Source of the DNA: Agapanthus africanus
Lineage: Eukaryota > Streptophyta > Magnoliopsida > Asparagales > Amaryllidaceae
Length of the DNA stretch: 64,000 bases
Direction: 5' to 3'
NCBI GenBank assembly: GCA_030015575.1
Contig: JASDDO010000006.1
Span: 324,432,361 to 324,496,360 of the forward strand
The notes beneath the pieces are model-generated. The model saw only the letters and a list, made by a program, of their open reading frames with translations, made no database searches and was not told where the DNA came from. Every line of letters starts with the position of its first letter. The first letter of the stretch is position 1. The translations under genes were made by a program, and so were the position numbers. Below are positions 12,320-22,299 of this stretch, piece by piece.

Positions 12320-12930
12320 ATGATCTGTGAACAAATTTATGTTCTTTTTTTTAAAGGAGGCTTTGCCTAAAGTTTCAAGAACAATAGTTCTTACTTTTGA
12401 AAGGGCTTTGCTTTTGTAGATCAATGATATGTGAATGAAGTAAATACTTCTTTTATTTCTATGATGAGATCTTTTGATCTCTTTTTATAAAAGACCTTGG
12501 TCTTTTATAGATCTATGGTCTTTTAAGAAGATAATTCTTCTGTTTTAATGAGATATTTTCATCTCTTTGTGCAAGAATCATTCTTTTTACCTTGAAGAAA
12601 TGATCTTCTTTCAAGAGCTTGCTCTCTTTCTTTTGAGTTTTCTCAAAGTTTGTAGGGGGGTTTCTCTATATTAGACTTGAAGTCTTAGGGCCTTTATATA
12701 GGGCAGATTGATTTGTTAAATCAGTTAAAAAGATCTTTCTCTGATTGATTTGGGGATATTTCTCCACCGTTGGATCTTTGATCCTAGGGCTTCTGTTTTA
12801 CAGAAGGCAATTTTCTTGTTTTTAACAAGATTGGAAAAATCTTTCCATAACAGAATTTTAATTCTGATTAATTAATGATTTATCATTATTATTAGATCTT
12901 TTGATCTAACGGTGGGGAATTTTATAATTC
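12320..12930. repeat. Array of short hairpins in the LTR of B
   Basis: Almost every 15-30 bases holds a small inverted repeat, for example aagaacaatagttctt, gagatcttttgatctc, aaagaccttggtcttt, agaagataattcttct and agagcttgctct. The partner block is 23440-24060. A related block is split across 29930-30480 and 40890-42000 in the LTR of element G. Confidence 0.7.
12691..12703 (-). promoter_or_regulatory. Probable TATA box of the LTR of B (left copy)
   Basis: On the minus strand this reads CCTATATAAAGG followed by 'gacttcaagtct'. The same box and downstream words occur in the right LTR (about 23817-23829) and, on the plus strand, in the LTR of element G (30511-30521). Confidence 0.55.
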
Positions 12931-13243
12931 TAGCACTGGCGCACCTGTGTTTTGCACGTGGTGCGTTGCTCAGAGCGCAGTGCACTTTACGCTAGCGCAC
13001 CTACGTTTGACACGTGGCGCGCAGCGAAGAGCGTGCTAGCGCACACGTACTTTGCATGTGGTGCGCTGTTTAGGGCGCAGCGCACTTGGCGCTGCATCTG
13101 AAGCGTTGCTTCACAATGTTTTAACTCTTGGCTTTGAGGCATTTGTTACATTCTTTGCATGTGGAGTTTTTCCTTTCATTTTTTATTTTATTATTATTTT
13201 TTTATAAGGGAGCAGGTTGTGAGCCAAAATTTTGGCGGGAAAA

Positions 13244-13262
13244 AATGCCCCCCACTACTTTT
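13244..13262 (-). other. Probable polypurine tract of element B
   Basis: On the minus strand, the bases just before the 3' LTR read as a purine-rich run containing gtggggggc. This is where plus-strand DNA priming is expected. The exact edge is uncertain by a few bases. Confidence 0.5.
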
Positions 13263-13339
13263 CCCACGTAAGCACGTACGTGGGTGAGGTAATGCAGAGT
13301 TATGCATGGCCACAGAATTGAGGGCTTAGAAGACAAGTT

Positions 13340-13860
13340 TAGGGTCATTGTAGCCTAAGACTTTCTTCGTCTTCATGAGCCGTAAGGGTCTCAAGAAGGT
13401 TTTTCTCCCTACGAGTCGAGAGGATCTCGTAGGTGCAAATTCTCCCTAGAAATCGTGAGGATTTCCAAGTGTTCATTACCTTCGTGAGTCGTAAGGATCT
13501 CACTTGGGTATTTTTTCTTACGAATCGTGAGGACCCGTAAGTAGCTTCTTCACTTCAGCGGCGAATGTGGCTTTGGCAAATGTGGCCCATAGATGGTAGA
13601 TGACATTTCATCCTGAACTCTTTATAAGGTAGCGATGGCTTAGGAAGCAGGTTCAGATCTGCTACCTAAGACTTTCCAACTTTATGAGCCGTGAGGGTCT
13701 CATAAAGAATTTTCTCCCTACGTGTCGAGAGGATCTCGTAGGTGTATTTTCTCCTTAGGAATCGTGGGGATTCCCAAGTGTGCTTTCTCTTGAGAGTCGT
13801 AAGGATCTCACAAGAGAATTTTCCCTCTTACAAGTCGAGAGGATTCGTAAGTGGTTGTTT
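13340..13860. repeat. Two copies of a 190-base block built from 'gagtcgtaaggatctc' words
   Basis: Blocks at about 13360-13545 and 13670-13855 share the order: 'catgagccgtaagggtctca', 'acgagtcgagaggatctcg', a leucine-codon-like spacer, 'gagtcgtaaggatctca' and 'gtcgagaggattcgtaag'. Two further copies lie at about 17200-17385 and 17555-17735, on the far side of the tandem arrays. Internally each block is itself four rough repeats of about 45 bases. Confidence 0.7.
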
Positions 13861-14380
13861 CCCTCCTTATCGAGATTCGACTTTGGAGAGTGTGGCCCGT
13901 GAATAGTATGCAAGAGTCCATTTTGGACCGACTTTGCAGGGCCCCAGTGCTTAAGAAATAGGTCTTATCCCCATTGCCTAAGGCTTTTCCTTACGAGTCG
14001 AGACGAATCGAGACGTTCTCGCAAAGACACTAATTTCCTCACGAGTCGAGACGAGTTGAGAAGTTCTCACAAGAATGTTCTAACGTTACAGTTAATCTCT
14101 GCTCTTTACGACAGAGGTCCGTTAGGGTCTGTGGTACTAGGGTTTTGTCCGTCGTACCATCGCGTTGGCTGATGTATTCCTCGATAGGCAATCTTTCCGT
14201 TCGAGTAGCCTTGCGACTGTCGTGTCTCTGATCTCTTCGGGGGCTGAACAAGACGTCTTCAAGCAATCCTCCTAGGCAGTTTGACCGTCGGAAGAGCAAG
14301 CATTAGGAATTTTGCCATGCCTCTTTTTACTTAAGGTTAGGCTCATTTTGGAGAGCCCCGATGAGTCATAACCACTTCGC
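13861..14380. other. Noncoding interior of element B between repeat blocks
   Basis: No gene-like signal is seen. The short open frames here are not supported by any similarity. Partial copies of the 'cgagtcgagacgagttgag' word continue the style of the neighbouring repeats. Confidence 0.5.
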
Positions 14381-14384
14381 GCTG

Positions 14385-15725
14385 GTGTGGGATGATCTCC
14401 GATAGTCTTTCTGGTTTTATATGAGTTGCCGTCAAGACCCTAAAGCTAGGAATTTGTCCTTCGCTTCGTTTGCTGGCATTGCGTCTGCTGTATCGAGACG
14501 AATGTCGTAGTTGTCTCTAGGTTGTTGATGAACCGTCGAGATTTGGAACTAGGGATTTTGCCGTGGCTCCGTTGTTTGATTGTCACGTCTGAATCCTGCT
14601 GGAGGAAGAATGCTGTGGTGACATCTCGTCTGCTGTATCGAGGCGAACGTCGAGGTGGTGACCACTCCATGCGAGATGATCTCCGGTAGTCTTTCAGGTT
14701 TTATATGAGTTACCGTCAAGACCCTGAAGCTAAGAATTTGGCCTTCGCTTCGTTTGCTTTGGCGTATTCGAATCCTGTTGGAGGAAGGACGCTGTAGTGA
14801 CATCTCGTCTGCTGTATCGAGACGAACGTCGAGGTGGTGACCACTCCGCGCTGGTGTGGGATGATTTCTGATAGTCTTTCAGGTTTTATATGAGTTGCCA
14901 TCAAGACCCTGAAGCTAAGAATTTGGCCTTTGCTTCGTTTGCTGGCATTGCGTCGGCTGTATCGAGACGAATGTCGAGGTGGTGACCCCTCTGCGCTGGT
15001 ACGGGATGATCTCCGATAGTCTTTCAGGTTTTATATGAGTTGCCGTCAAGACCCTGAAGCTAGGAATTTGGCCTTCGCTTCGTTTGCTTTGGCGTGTCCG
15101 AATCTTGTTGGAGGAAGGACGCTGTAGTGACATCTCGTCTGCTGTATCGAGATGAACGTCGAGGTGGTGACTACTCCGCGCTGGTGTGGGATGATCTCCG
15201 ATAGTCTTTCAGGTTTTATATAAGTTGCCGTCAAGACCCTGAAGCTAGGAATTTGGCCTTCGCTTCGTTTGCTTTGACGTGTCCGAATCCTGTTGGAGGA
15301 AGGACGCTGTAGTGACATCTCGTCTGTTGTATCGAGACGAACATCGAGGTGGTGACCACTCTGCGCTGGTGTGGGATGATCTCCGATAGTCTTTTAGGTT
15401 TTATATGAGTTGCCGTTAAGACCCTGAAGCTAGGAATTTGGCGTTCGCTTCGTTTGCTTTGGCGTGTCCGAATCCTGTTGGAGGAAGGACGCTGTAGTGA
15501 CATCTCGTCTGATGTATCGAGACGAACGTCGAGGTGGTGACTACTCCGCGCTGGTGTGGGATGATCTCCGATAGTCTTTCAGGTTTTATATGAGTTGTCG
15601 TCAAGACCCTGAAGCTAGGAATTTGGCCTTCGCTTCGTTTGCTTTGGCGTGTCCGAATCCTGTTAGAGGAAGGATGCTGTAGTGACATCTCGTTTGCTGT
15701 ATCGAGATGAATGTCGAGGTAGTAC
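14385..15725. repeat. Tandem array of about 185-base units
   Basis: The word 'gatagtctttcaggtttta' recurs at about 14402, 14687, 14869, 15016, 15201, 15386 and 15571. The spacing is 185 bases in the best part, with one shorter and one longer unit. Units carry 'gttgccgtcaagaccctgaag', a 'ttcgcttcgtttgc' word, 'cctgttggaggaagga' and 'tcgagacgaacgtcgaggtgg'. Repeated open frames on the minus strand are a by-product of the repeats. Confidence 0.85.
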
Positions 15726-15739
15726 TGAGATTTTTCCAT

Positions 15740-16345
15740 CACTTCGCTTTGTTCCGACCGTGAGGTCTTTCGTTGACGTTGCATCTGCATCCTGCTGGAC
15801 TGCGAAGGAACGCCGTTGTTGACATTGCGTCTGGTGTAATGAGACGAATGCTGAGGTGGAGTTAGGATTTTTCCATCACTCCGCGTTGTTTCGACCATGA
15901 AGTCTTTCGTTGACGTTGCATCTGCATCCTGCTGGACTACGAAGGAACGCCGTTGTGGACATTGCGTCTGGTGTAATGAAACGAATGCTGAGGTGGAGTT
16001 GGGATTTTGCCATCACTCCGCCTTGTTTCGACCATGAAGTCTTTCGTTGACGTTGCATCTGCATCCTGCTGGGCTGCGAAGGAATGCCATTGTTGACATT
16101 GCGTCTAGTGTAATGAGAAGAATGCTGAGGTGGAATTGGGATTTTGCCATTACTCCGCCTTGTTTCGATCATGAGGTCTTTTGTTGACGTTGTATCCGCA
16201 TCCTGCTGGACTGCGAAAGAACGCCATTGTTGATATTGCGTCTGGTGTAACGAGATGAATGCTGCGGTGGAGCTAGGATTTTGCCGTCACTCAGCTTTGT
16301 TTCGACCATGAGGTCTTTTGTTGATGTTGCATCTTCCTGCAGAGA
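15740..16345. repeat. Tandem array of about 137-base units
   Basis: 'gtctttcgttgacgttgcat' recurs at about 15762, 15900, 16037, 16173 and 16311, so the period is 135-138 bases with four to five units. Parts of the unit ('gacgaatgctgaggtgg') resemble the end of the 185-base unit, which suggests the two arrays share an origin. Confidence 0.8.
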
Positions 16346-16429
16346 CACTGATTTCTCTGAATTGAGGTTTTGCCAAGGATACTGATTTCCCAGGGTTGGT
16401 TGACTTTGGCCGTGTTCCACGGAGTCGTT

Positions 16430-16620
16430 GGATGACGTATTTCTGCACGGGGTCATGTGGATGACGTATTTCCGAGACGGGGTCATGTGGATGACGTATT
16501 TCCGAGACAGGGTCATGTGGATGACGTATTTCCGAGACGGGGTCATATGGATGACGTATTTCCACGACGGGGTCATGTAGATGACGTATTTCCGCGACGG
16601 GGTCATTTGGATGACGTTGC
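16430..16620. repeat. Tandem array of 30-base units
   Basis: Six units of 'ggatgacgtatttccgagac' plus 'ggggtcatgt' start near 16430, 16459, 16489, 16519, 16549 and 16579. The period is a multiple of three and the unit lacks stops, so both strands stay open and give repetitive peptides. I do not regard these as genes. Confidence 0.85.
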
Positions 16621-16819
16621 GTCTGTTGTAATGAGACGAATATCGAAGTGGTCCCCAGGTTGTCCGAGAACCATCGAGATTTGGCTTCGTTTTCTGATGG
16701 AGCCTGGGGAGGGAAGGTGTGATTCCTTCTTTGTTTGCGCCCCTGGATTGTATACAGGGATTGATGTGATATCACCTGTAGGGAATAAATTTCATTCTTT
16801 TTATATTTCTTTCCGCAAT

Positions 16820-17030
16820 GCTCTATCATTTCAGCTTTTATATCGCGAAGGTCGCGATTGCCCAATCATTTCGGCTATTTTTCGCGGTGTCCAATCATTT
16901 CGGCTATTTATTTTATTTTTATTCACTGCTTTTTATTGCGAGTTGCCCAATCATTTCGGCTATTCGCATACATATATTTTTACTTGCTGATTTTGTTTGC
17001 AAGTTGCCGCATCATTTCGGCTATTTCGTA
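16820..17030. repeat. Spaced copies of 'atcatttcggctatt'
   Basis: The word occurs at about 16865, 16893, 16949 and 17010, with a variant at 16824. Variable T-rich spacers of 10-45 bases separate the copies. It looks like a decayed minisatellite. Confidence 0.65.
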
Positions 17031-17189
17031 TGCATGTGTGGCTCGCTAGCTTTTTTGCTGCAAGCTTGGAGTTAGATACCGATTTTGGCATCAACACCGC
17101 TACAACCGGGATATTGCCAGGAGCGAATCATCATTTGCCTCTGTCGATGTCGAACAAAGGTGGCTTAGCGAACAGGGTTAGGATCCTGT

Positions 17190-17760
17190 CGACTAAGGCT
17201 TTCGACTTCATGAGCCGTAAGGGTCTCATAAAGGTTTTTCTCCTTGCGAGTCATGAGGATCTCGTAGGTACGTTTTCTCCTTAGGGATCGTAAGGATTCC
17301 TAAGTGAATGGTCTCTTAAAAGTCATAAGGATCTTACAAGAGTGCTTTCTTTTTATAAGTCGAGAGGACTTATAAGGGTTGTTTACCGTGTAGACATATC
17401 CCTAGTCACGGATGGGACTTTGTTAGGGAAATGTTTATTCGCGCCCGTGGATTGTATACAAGGGTCAATATTGAGCCGCTTGTAGGGCAGCATTGGAGGT
17501 TGTGGTGGTCGCTTAAGAACAGGTTCAGATCCCTGTAGCTTAAGACTTTGAATCTTATGAGCCGTGAGGGTCTCATAAGAGGGTTCTCCTTACGAGTCGT
17601 GAGGATCTCGCAAGTGTAATTTCTCCCTAGGGATCGTGGGGATCCCTAAGTGTGTTGCTCCCTCGTGAGTCGTAAGGATCTCACGCAGGTGGTTTCTCCT
17701 CACAAGATCAAGAGGACCTTGCAAGTGTCTTTTAATGAGATTGCGCTCTTTCGGGTTTTC
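17190..17760. repeat. Third and fourth copies of the 190-base block
   Basis: Blocks at about 17200-17385 and 17555-17735 repeat the word order seen at 13360-13855: 'catgagccgtaagggtctca', then 'gagtcgtgaggatctcg', and so on. The tandem arrays are thus bracketed by two copies on each side. Confidence 0.7.
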
Positions 17761-17933
17761 ACAAAACTCACCGGTAGCCCTGCTGTTTTTACTCACGGAG
17801 CCCTTTCAGGTTTTCATCCATGCCCATCTCGCTTGTGGACGTACCGTTTTTTTTACCACGTCAGCCTGAGGGTGCCGCGGGTTGGTAGTAGTTTAACGAC
17901 GTTTCGGTCATAAGTCAACGTACGATTACGCAG

Positions 17934-18308
17934 CTAGATTTTGCCGCAAATCTTCGCATGTTTTGTGTCAGAGGTGGATTCCCTGAAGAGAGGGCTGAGG
18001 GCGATTTCTTCATCAGAGCCACTTCCAAAGGTGATAACTTGCGATCCTTTGGTGTCGGCTATGTGACAGTTTCCAGTAGCTCTTTCACGCTCATCTGTCA
18101 TGTTTTTCTGTTCCCAACGAGCCTTGCGCTTCACTCGTTGAACGTGTCGTCGATGGGCAACATATCCCTGCCACCAGTTTTTAAAGGCTATGCACTCCTC
18201 GGTAGGGTGTGCAATCCTCTGATGGTATAGGCAGAAGTTAGGATGTATGTCCGCTTCATCATGACGTATATTGCCAGGGGAATTTCCTTTGAAAGAGGGC
18301 AACTTCAT
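17934..18308 (-). CDS. Element B small ORF with a gag-type zinc-knuckle-like motif
   Basis: The 124-residue frame contains CLYHQRIAHPTEECIAFKNW near residues 27-46. It follows the same plan as CPYHQAVSHPIEDCFIFKGW at the end of the long gag, a Cys/His cluster typical of Tat-like gag proteins. The rest is basic and polar. It lies downstream of gag on the same strand, separated by the 18358-19056 frame. It may be a duplicated gag tail or a second product. No start signal can be judged. Confidence 0.4.
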   Translation of the reverse strand: MKLPSFKGNSPGNIRHDEADIHPNFCLYHQRIAHPTEECIAFKNWWQGYVAHRRHVQRVKRKARWEQKNMTDERERATGNCHIADTKGSQVITFGSGSDEEIALSPLFRESTSDTKHAKICGKI

Positions 18309-18357
18309 TCCTATTGCCAGGGCCCTAGCGAATCGTTTCCTTACTTTAAGCTTGCTT

Positions 18358-19056
18358 TTACTGGCGATAGGGATGCTTTGCTCCAGTTGGGGTGTCCCGA
18401 CCTTTTCCTCCAGTCGTGGCGTTTGGCTTTTTCGAATATAGCCAGTTCACGCTCTCGATTGCTTTGCTTTTCTGATGGGCTTCATTCAGTAGCAAGTCGA
18501 TCATCTTGTCAGACGGTTCCAAGGGTTTTGGCTTCGATTCTGCCCACAGCTCTTTTATGCTGTCTTCTATCGCTGAGTGTGTTTCTTCATTAGTTAATGC
18601 CGAATGAGAGATCATGCGGCAACTTGCCACATAGTCCTCAGATTCTTTTGACGAGTCATCCCTGTCGTTATTGTCGTTATCTCCGTTCTCAAGGATATTG
18701 TTGAGAAATTCTTGGAGTGTGACCGGGGTCCGCGTGTTCTGGTTATATTCTTCCAGAGCGTCAATCTGTTTTTGCAGGTCTGTGCGCTTGTTATCAAGCT
18801 TCACAGGCTTTTGCGTCTTCTTCTTCTTCTTCGAAGACATTGATGGCTGGGTACGAGCGCTTTGACTATTACTACCAATTTTTGTAGTTGGGCACGGTTT
18901 CAGCATTCCCTCGACGATCTTGGGTTCCAGTTGATTTTTCCACCTGATTGCCGGGCACGTTTGGAGATCCTTCAGCATTCTTTTCGTCTTTACCGAAAGA
19001 ACAACTTCCCATGGGGCTTCCCTTATGAATGAGCACGATGCTCCCGGCACGTCCAC
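18358..19056 (-). CDS. Element B second ORF, lysine- and acid-rich, unknown
   Basis: A 232-residue frame begins 18 bases past the gag stop. It has a lysine run (SSKKKKKTQKPVKL, about residues 73-86), an aspartate/asparagine-rich stretch (ENGDNDNNDRDDSSKES), and TPVTLQEFL, which resembles the spacer after gag in Tat polyproteins. No catalytic motif was seen. It is probably the remains of the gag-protease spacer, but this is inferred from position and composition only. Confidence 0.35.
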   Translation of the reverse strand: MDVPGASCSFIREAPWEVVLSVKTKRMLKDLQTCPAIRWKNQLEPKIVEGMLKPCPTTKIGSNSQSARTQPSMSSKKKKKTQKPVKLDNKRTDLQKQIDALEEYNQNTRTPVTLQEFLNNILENGDNDNNDRDDSSKESEDYVASCRMISHSALTNEETHSAIEDSIKELWAESKPKPLEPSDKMIDLLLNEAHQKSKAIESVNWLYSKKPNATTGGKGRDTPTGAKHPYRQ

Positions 19057-19074
19057 TTTTTTAGGGGCATGAGG

Positions 19075-21603
19075 TTATGGAGGGTTCACCTTCCAGTTTT
19101 TGGATAATTCGAACTTGCCTTGTTGGTATTGGTCTTCAATCCAGCCTTTGAAAATGAAGCAATCTTCGATTGGATGGCTTACTGCTTGGTGGTAAGGGCA
19201 GTAATTAGGATTGTTGACATCACCTGGCTGCAACGGACGTTTTGGATCCGGCAAATTTATGAGTCTGTTGCACACTGCCAGCTCGAACAGTCTCCTCGTT
19301 TTATCCTGGGAAAACGAGTAAGGACGTCCCAGTCTTTCCTCAAGGGATGGGCGTGGACGCATGTTGTTTTGGCGAACAACCGGCTTTAAGTTGCTCGGCT
19401 GTTGTTGAGTAGTGGCAACGAAAGTTGCTTTTCCTTTCCCCTTTTCATTCCGAGGATCTGTCTTTGAAGGAGATGGTCTATGACCCATCTGGTCCATTTG
19501 GGCCAACTTGTCAATCAAGGCCTGGAACGTGGTCGGCTTGAAGAACATCATGAATTGGGAAATAGTTGCTTGAGGGTCAAGAGTACCCACGAACATGCCT
19601 ACCGCAGGCGCTTCTTCGATGCGCTGCTCGCATTTCGACCACAAATTTCGCCATCGTATTGCATATTGGACCCATGTTTCTCTAGGCTTCACCCTGGCAT
19701 TGATCAATGCCGTTATTGGGGTGCGTTCACTAGCACTCGCGAAACGCTGGGTGAATAACAGCTCCATCTCCGCAAATGTCTTGACAGAGTCGTTCGGGAG
19801 TTCAGAGTACCACTCGAATGCCGTTTCTGACAAGCTGCCGACGAATTGGCGAAATAGCAATTTATCATCACCTCCGGTGTTGCCACATAGAGCCCTGAAC
19901 TGGGCGACATGCTGGTGAGGATTGCCCGTCCCTTTGTATACATGAAATTTAGGGATCGTATATCCCGGCGGGTACTTTATTTGGTTATACCAGCCTGGAT
20001 ATGGTCGCCCGGTTTTAACAACTTGGCCGGTCGCTTCATTCACCTGGTTAGCTCGTATTTGTTGAGCAATGTAGTCATCCAGAGCGGCCTTGGAAATGGT
20101 TTCCTCTTTGGCTACTGACAGAGCCGGAGGAGGGTTCGATGTCTCCTCTCTGTTGTCTTCGATGATGATCGGAGGGTCTTCAGCTGGAGGTTCCGGCTGT
20201 AACATCATCCCAGCCATGTCTTGGAACAAGAGAGCCATTCGTTTTATATTGGCTGCCTGTTCCGCAGCCTCTTTTTCTTTCCTCTCAAGCATTCTTCGGA
20301 GGAACTCGGTGTCAGTTTCTTGTTCCCGACGCTGCTCCGAGGTCTCTGGATTTTCTTTTGGCCCAGTAAGTGCGGCCATTGCAGTTAGCATCTCTTGATG
20401 TTTTTGTTGCTGCTGCTCCTGAGCCTTTGTTATCGATCGAGTAAGCGGTCGGTGACCCGTAGAAGCACGGCTTTCCTCTTTTCCGAAAGCCATATAAACG
20501 GTATGTGTTACCATGCCCCCGGACTTGGGGCATTTAGATTCAACTTCCTTACGGTTCGCCGCGGTCACAGGGGCTTTCTCCGGCCTCCTTCTCTTGTGAG
20601 CGGTTGAAGTCGAGGGAGCCGTTGCAGCGGGCATCCAGACGGATGACGTCTTCTGTGGTACTACGAGATGGCTCTTTTCTTTCCGAGCTTTAATCTTCTT
20701 TGGTCGGCGAGAGTAATCTTGATCAATCACTGATTCCTGAACCTGTCGCCAAACTTTATAAATTTTAGAGGATAGCCGCTGAGGGGGCTGCTCTAGCTTC
20801 GCTTTTGGGGCATTTTCCACAGGTGGAGGAGATCTTTCCAGCACGGCAGTCGGAGAGTTTTTGTGCACCCTCCTTAGTGGTTCAAAGCTGTTCCCAGTTG
20901 GAACAGCAGCATCGATTTCCACCGTTGGAGCCGGCGGAGTCAGTCCAGAAGGGGAATTGCCCCCAGCCTTCCTTACTCGGCGCCAGTGGCGACGTCGAGC
21001 GTGTCGAGCGGCTGGGACTGGCTCAGCCGTGGGGGTGGTTTCATCACGCCCCATGTCTTGGTGAAGGGTTGTCGCCGGCGTCAGCCTCTTGAAGACCGAT
21101 GTCTGTTGAGAAGCAATGTCCAATCTGTCAAAGATAGACCTCTGGACAGGGGAAGCAGCTTTGGGGACTTCGCCTGGAGTGGGAGTCGGAACGGCCAGCC
21201 TTGTGAAGACTGACTTCTTGGCAGAAGAAGCCTCTCTGATAATTTCATCCGCTTGAGCCGGGATGGCTATCCGCTTTGGGATGGCTGCTTCAGGTATCAC
21301 GGGCTTGTTGGCGTTCTGGCCCAGTCTGTTGAAAACTGAGGCAGTGGAGTTGGGCGACCCGTTGAGAGGGGCCGCAGTAGTTGTAAGCCGATCAAAGACC
21401 GACTTCTTTGAAGCCTCCTGCAATGGCATTAGGGCATTGAAGTTCATGGGTAGGAGCATGGTCCCGAAGAATAGCCCAGTGGTGGCCTGAGTCACCTGCT
21501 CCACTGGCATTGTAAAAAGGGAGGCCACTTGGGCCCCGTAAGTTACACCTCCAGATGAGGCGGAACGGGAGTTGCAGTCGCAGCTGGAATAGTTAGAGGC
21601 CAT
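19075..21603 (-). CDS. Element B gag, long open frame, Tat-type
   Basis: The 842-codon frame looks whole. Residues about 60-190 carry five spaced copies of a S-V/I-F-x-R-L motif (SVFDRL, SVFNRL, SVFTRL, SIFDRL, SVFKRL). A basic region follows (RHARRRHWRRVRK), then proline-rich and lysine-rich linkers. A coiled-coil-like stretch lies near 430-490. The retrotransposon capsid domain is near 560-700 (PKFHVYKGTGNPHQHVAQF, AFEWYSELP, MELLFTQRF). A Cys/His cluster near 805-830 (CPYHQAVSHPIEDC) ends the protein. Gag would form virus-like particles around the RNA. The start at 21603 lies 149 bases inside the LTR edge, right after the primer-binding region. No pol genes follow, so enzymes would have to come from a related element. 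Confidence 0.8.
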   Translation of the reverse strand: MASNYSSCDCNSRSASSGGVTYGAQVASLFTMPVEQVTQATTGLFFGTMLLPMNFNALMPLQEASKKSVFDRLTTTAAPLNGSPNSTASVFNRLGQNANKPVIPEAAIPKRIAIPAQADEIIREASSAKKSVFTRLAVPTPTPGEVPKAASPVQRSIFDRLDIASQQTSVFKRLTPATTLHQDMGRDETTPTAEPVPAARHARRRHWRRVRKAGGNSPSGLTPPAPTVEIDAAVPTGNSFEPLRRVHKNSPTAVLERSPPPVENAPKAKLEQPPQRLSSKIYKVWRQVQESVIDQDYSRRPKKIKARKEKSHLVVPQKTSSVWMPAATAPSTSTAHKRRRPEKAPVTAANRKEVESKCPKSGGMVTHTVYMAFGKEESRASTGHRPLTRSITKAQEQQQQKHQEMLTAMAALTGPKENPETSEQRREQETDTEFLRRMLERKEKEAAEQAANIKRMALLFQDMAGMMLQPEPPAEDPPIIIEDNREETSNPPPALSVAKEETISKAALDDYIAQQIRANQVNEATGQVVKTGRPYPGWYNQIKYPPGYTIPKFHVYKGTGNPHQHVAQFRALCGNTGGDDKLLFRQFVGSLSETAFEWYSELPNDSVKTFAEMELLFTQRFASASERTPITALINARVKPRETWVQYAIRWRNLWSKCEQRIEEAPAVGMFVGTLDPQATISQFMMFFKPTTFQALIDKLAQMDQMGHRPSPSKTDPRNEKGKGKATFVATTQQQPSNLKPVVRQNNMRPRPSLEERLGRPYSFSQDKTRRLFELAVCNRLINLPDPKRPLQPGDVNNPNYCPYHQAVSHPIEDCFIFKGWIEDQYQQGKFELSKNWKVNPP

Positions 21604-21728
21604 TGTTGTTCTTTTTTCTGCACGAGAGCAAAACCAAATCTTAGTACCTCGAACCCAAGGGCAACCATATCAAACCGCGATTCGTTCGCGAACACGACAC
21701 ACGAAGTATAGAGTGGAAAGAGGAAAAG

Positions 21729-21746
21729 GTCCCACCGGGCGTGCCA
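21729..21746 (-). other. Element B primer-binding site
   Basis: On the minus strand TGGCACGCCCGGTGGGAC lies five bases after the LTR end. The TGG start and position fit a tRNA 3' end complement; I cannot name the tRNA with confidence. Element G has the matching TGGCATGCTCGTTGGGAC at 58684 on the plus strand. Confidence 0.6.
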
Positions 21747-22299
21747 GAATCTGTTCCCCGTCGAAAGACGCGCGAAGATGCGGAGGTTGTCTTGCCTGAA
21801 TTTCGGGGCAGATGCTAATTGGTGCTATCCTTCCACCTCTCCGAAGATGCCAAGTTGATTTATGGCACCATGTATCGAAGGTTTAAACGGATGCGGCCGA
21901 TGTAGCAGACTTCGTCAGATTCCCCCTCGTTTGAGGGGTTTTTGATTGTGGGGACGCTCTTCCCTGCAGGCGCAAGCCCCTACAGTTAATTACGCTACCG
22001 CATCGCGGTAACCACTTTCTCCTTCTCCAGATGGTCACTTCGTATCGTGTGTGTTTGTTTTGTTTGTGGTTGCCCGTGGATTGTATACGGAGACTAATTT
22101 ATGTTGTCGCCCGTAGGGCGTGGATTAGTCCAAATCCCTATCTTCTTAGATTTGGGTTTTGGTTTGGGTTTAAGGATACGTTAGTCTCATTTAAGACTAA
22201 GATCAATTTAAACGTTTGTTAAGGATATGTTAGTCTAATTTTAGACTAAGATCAACTTAACAGGATCATTTAGATCCAACAAAAGAGCATTTGAACTCT

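Larger units (their letters stand above)
658..13243 (-). repeat. Element B 3' LTR (left), split by element C
   Basis: LTR bases are 658-1397 and 11400-13243; the gap is element C and its target repeat. It matches 21752-25718 along its length. From left to right it contains: a segment beginning TGTTCCCCG; a zone of short 'aaggacatc.tagtcc' repeats (about 1225-1397 and 11395-11560); a GCGC-rich block (11925-12310); a hairpin-rich block (12320-12930); a second GCGC-rich block (12935-13115); and an AT-rich end. The LTR is about 2.6 kb without the insertion. Read on the minus strand it starts TGTTCCCGCC or a close variant. Confidence 0.85.

Noticed and set aside
14385-16865. A series of 60-190 residue frames on the minus strand, and one of 177 residues on the plus strand at 16457
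   Set aside because: They repeat with the tandem-array period and show low-complexity or repeated peptides with no known domain; they are by-products of repeats in element B.
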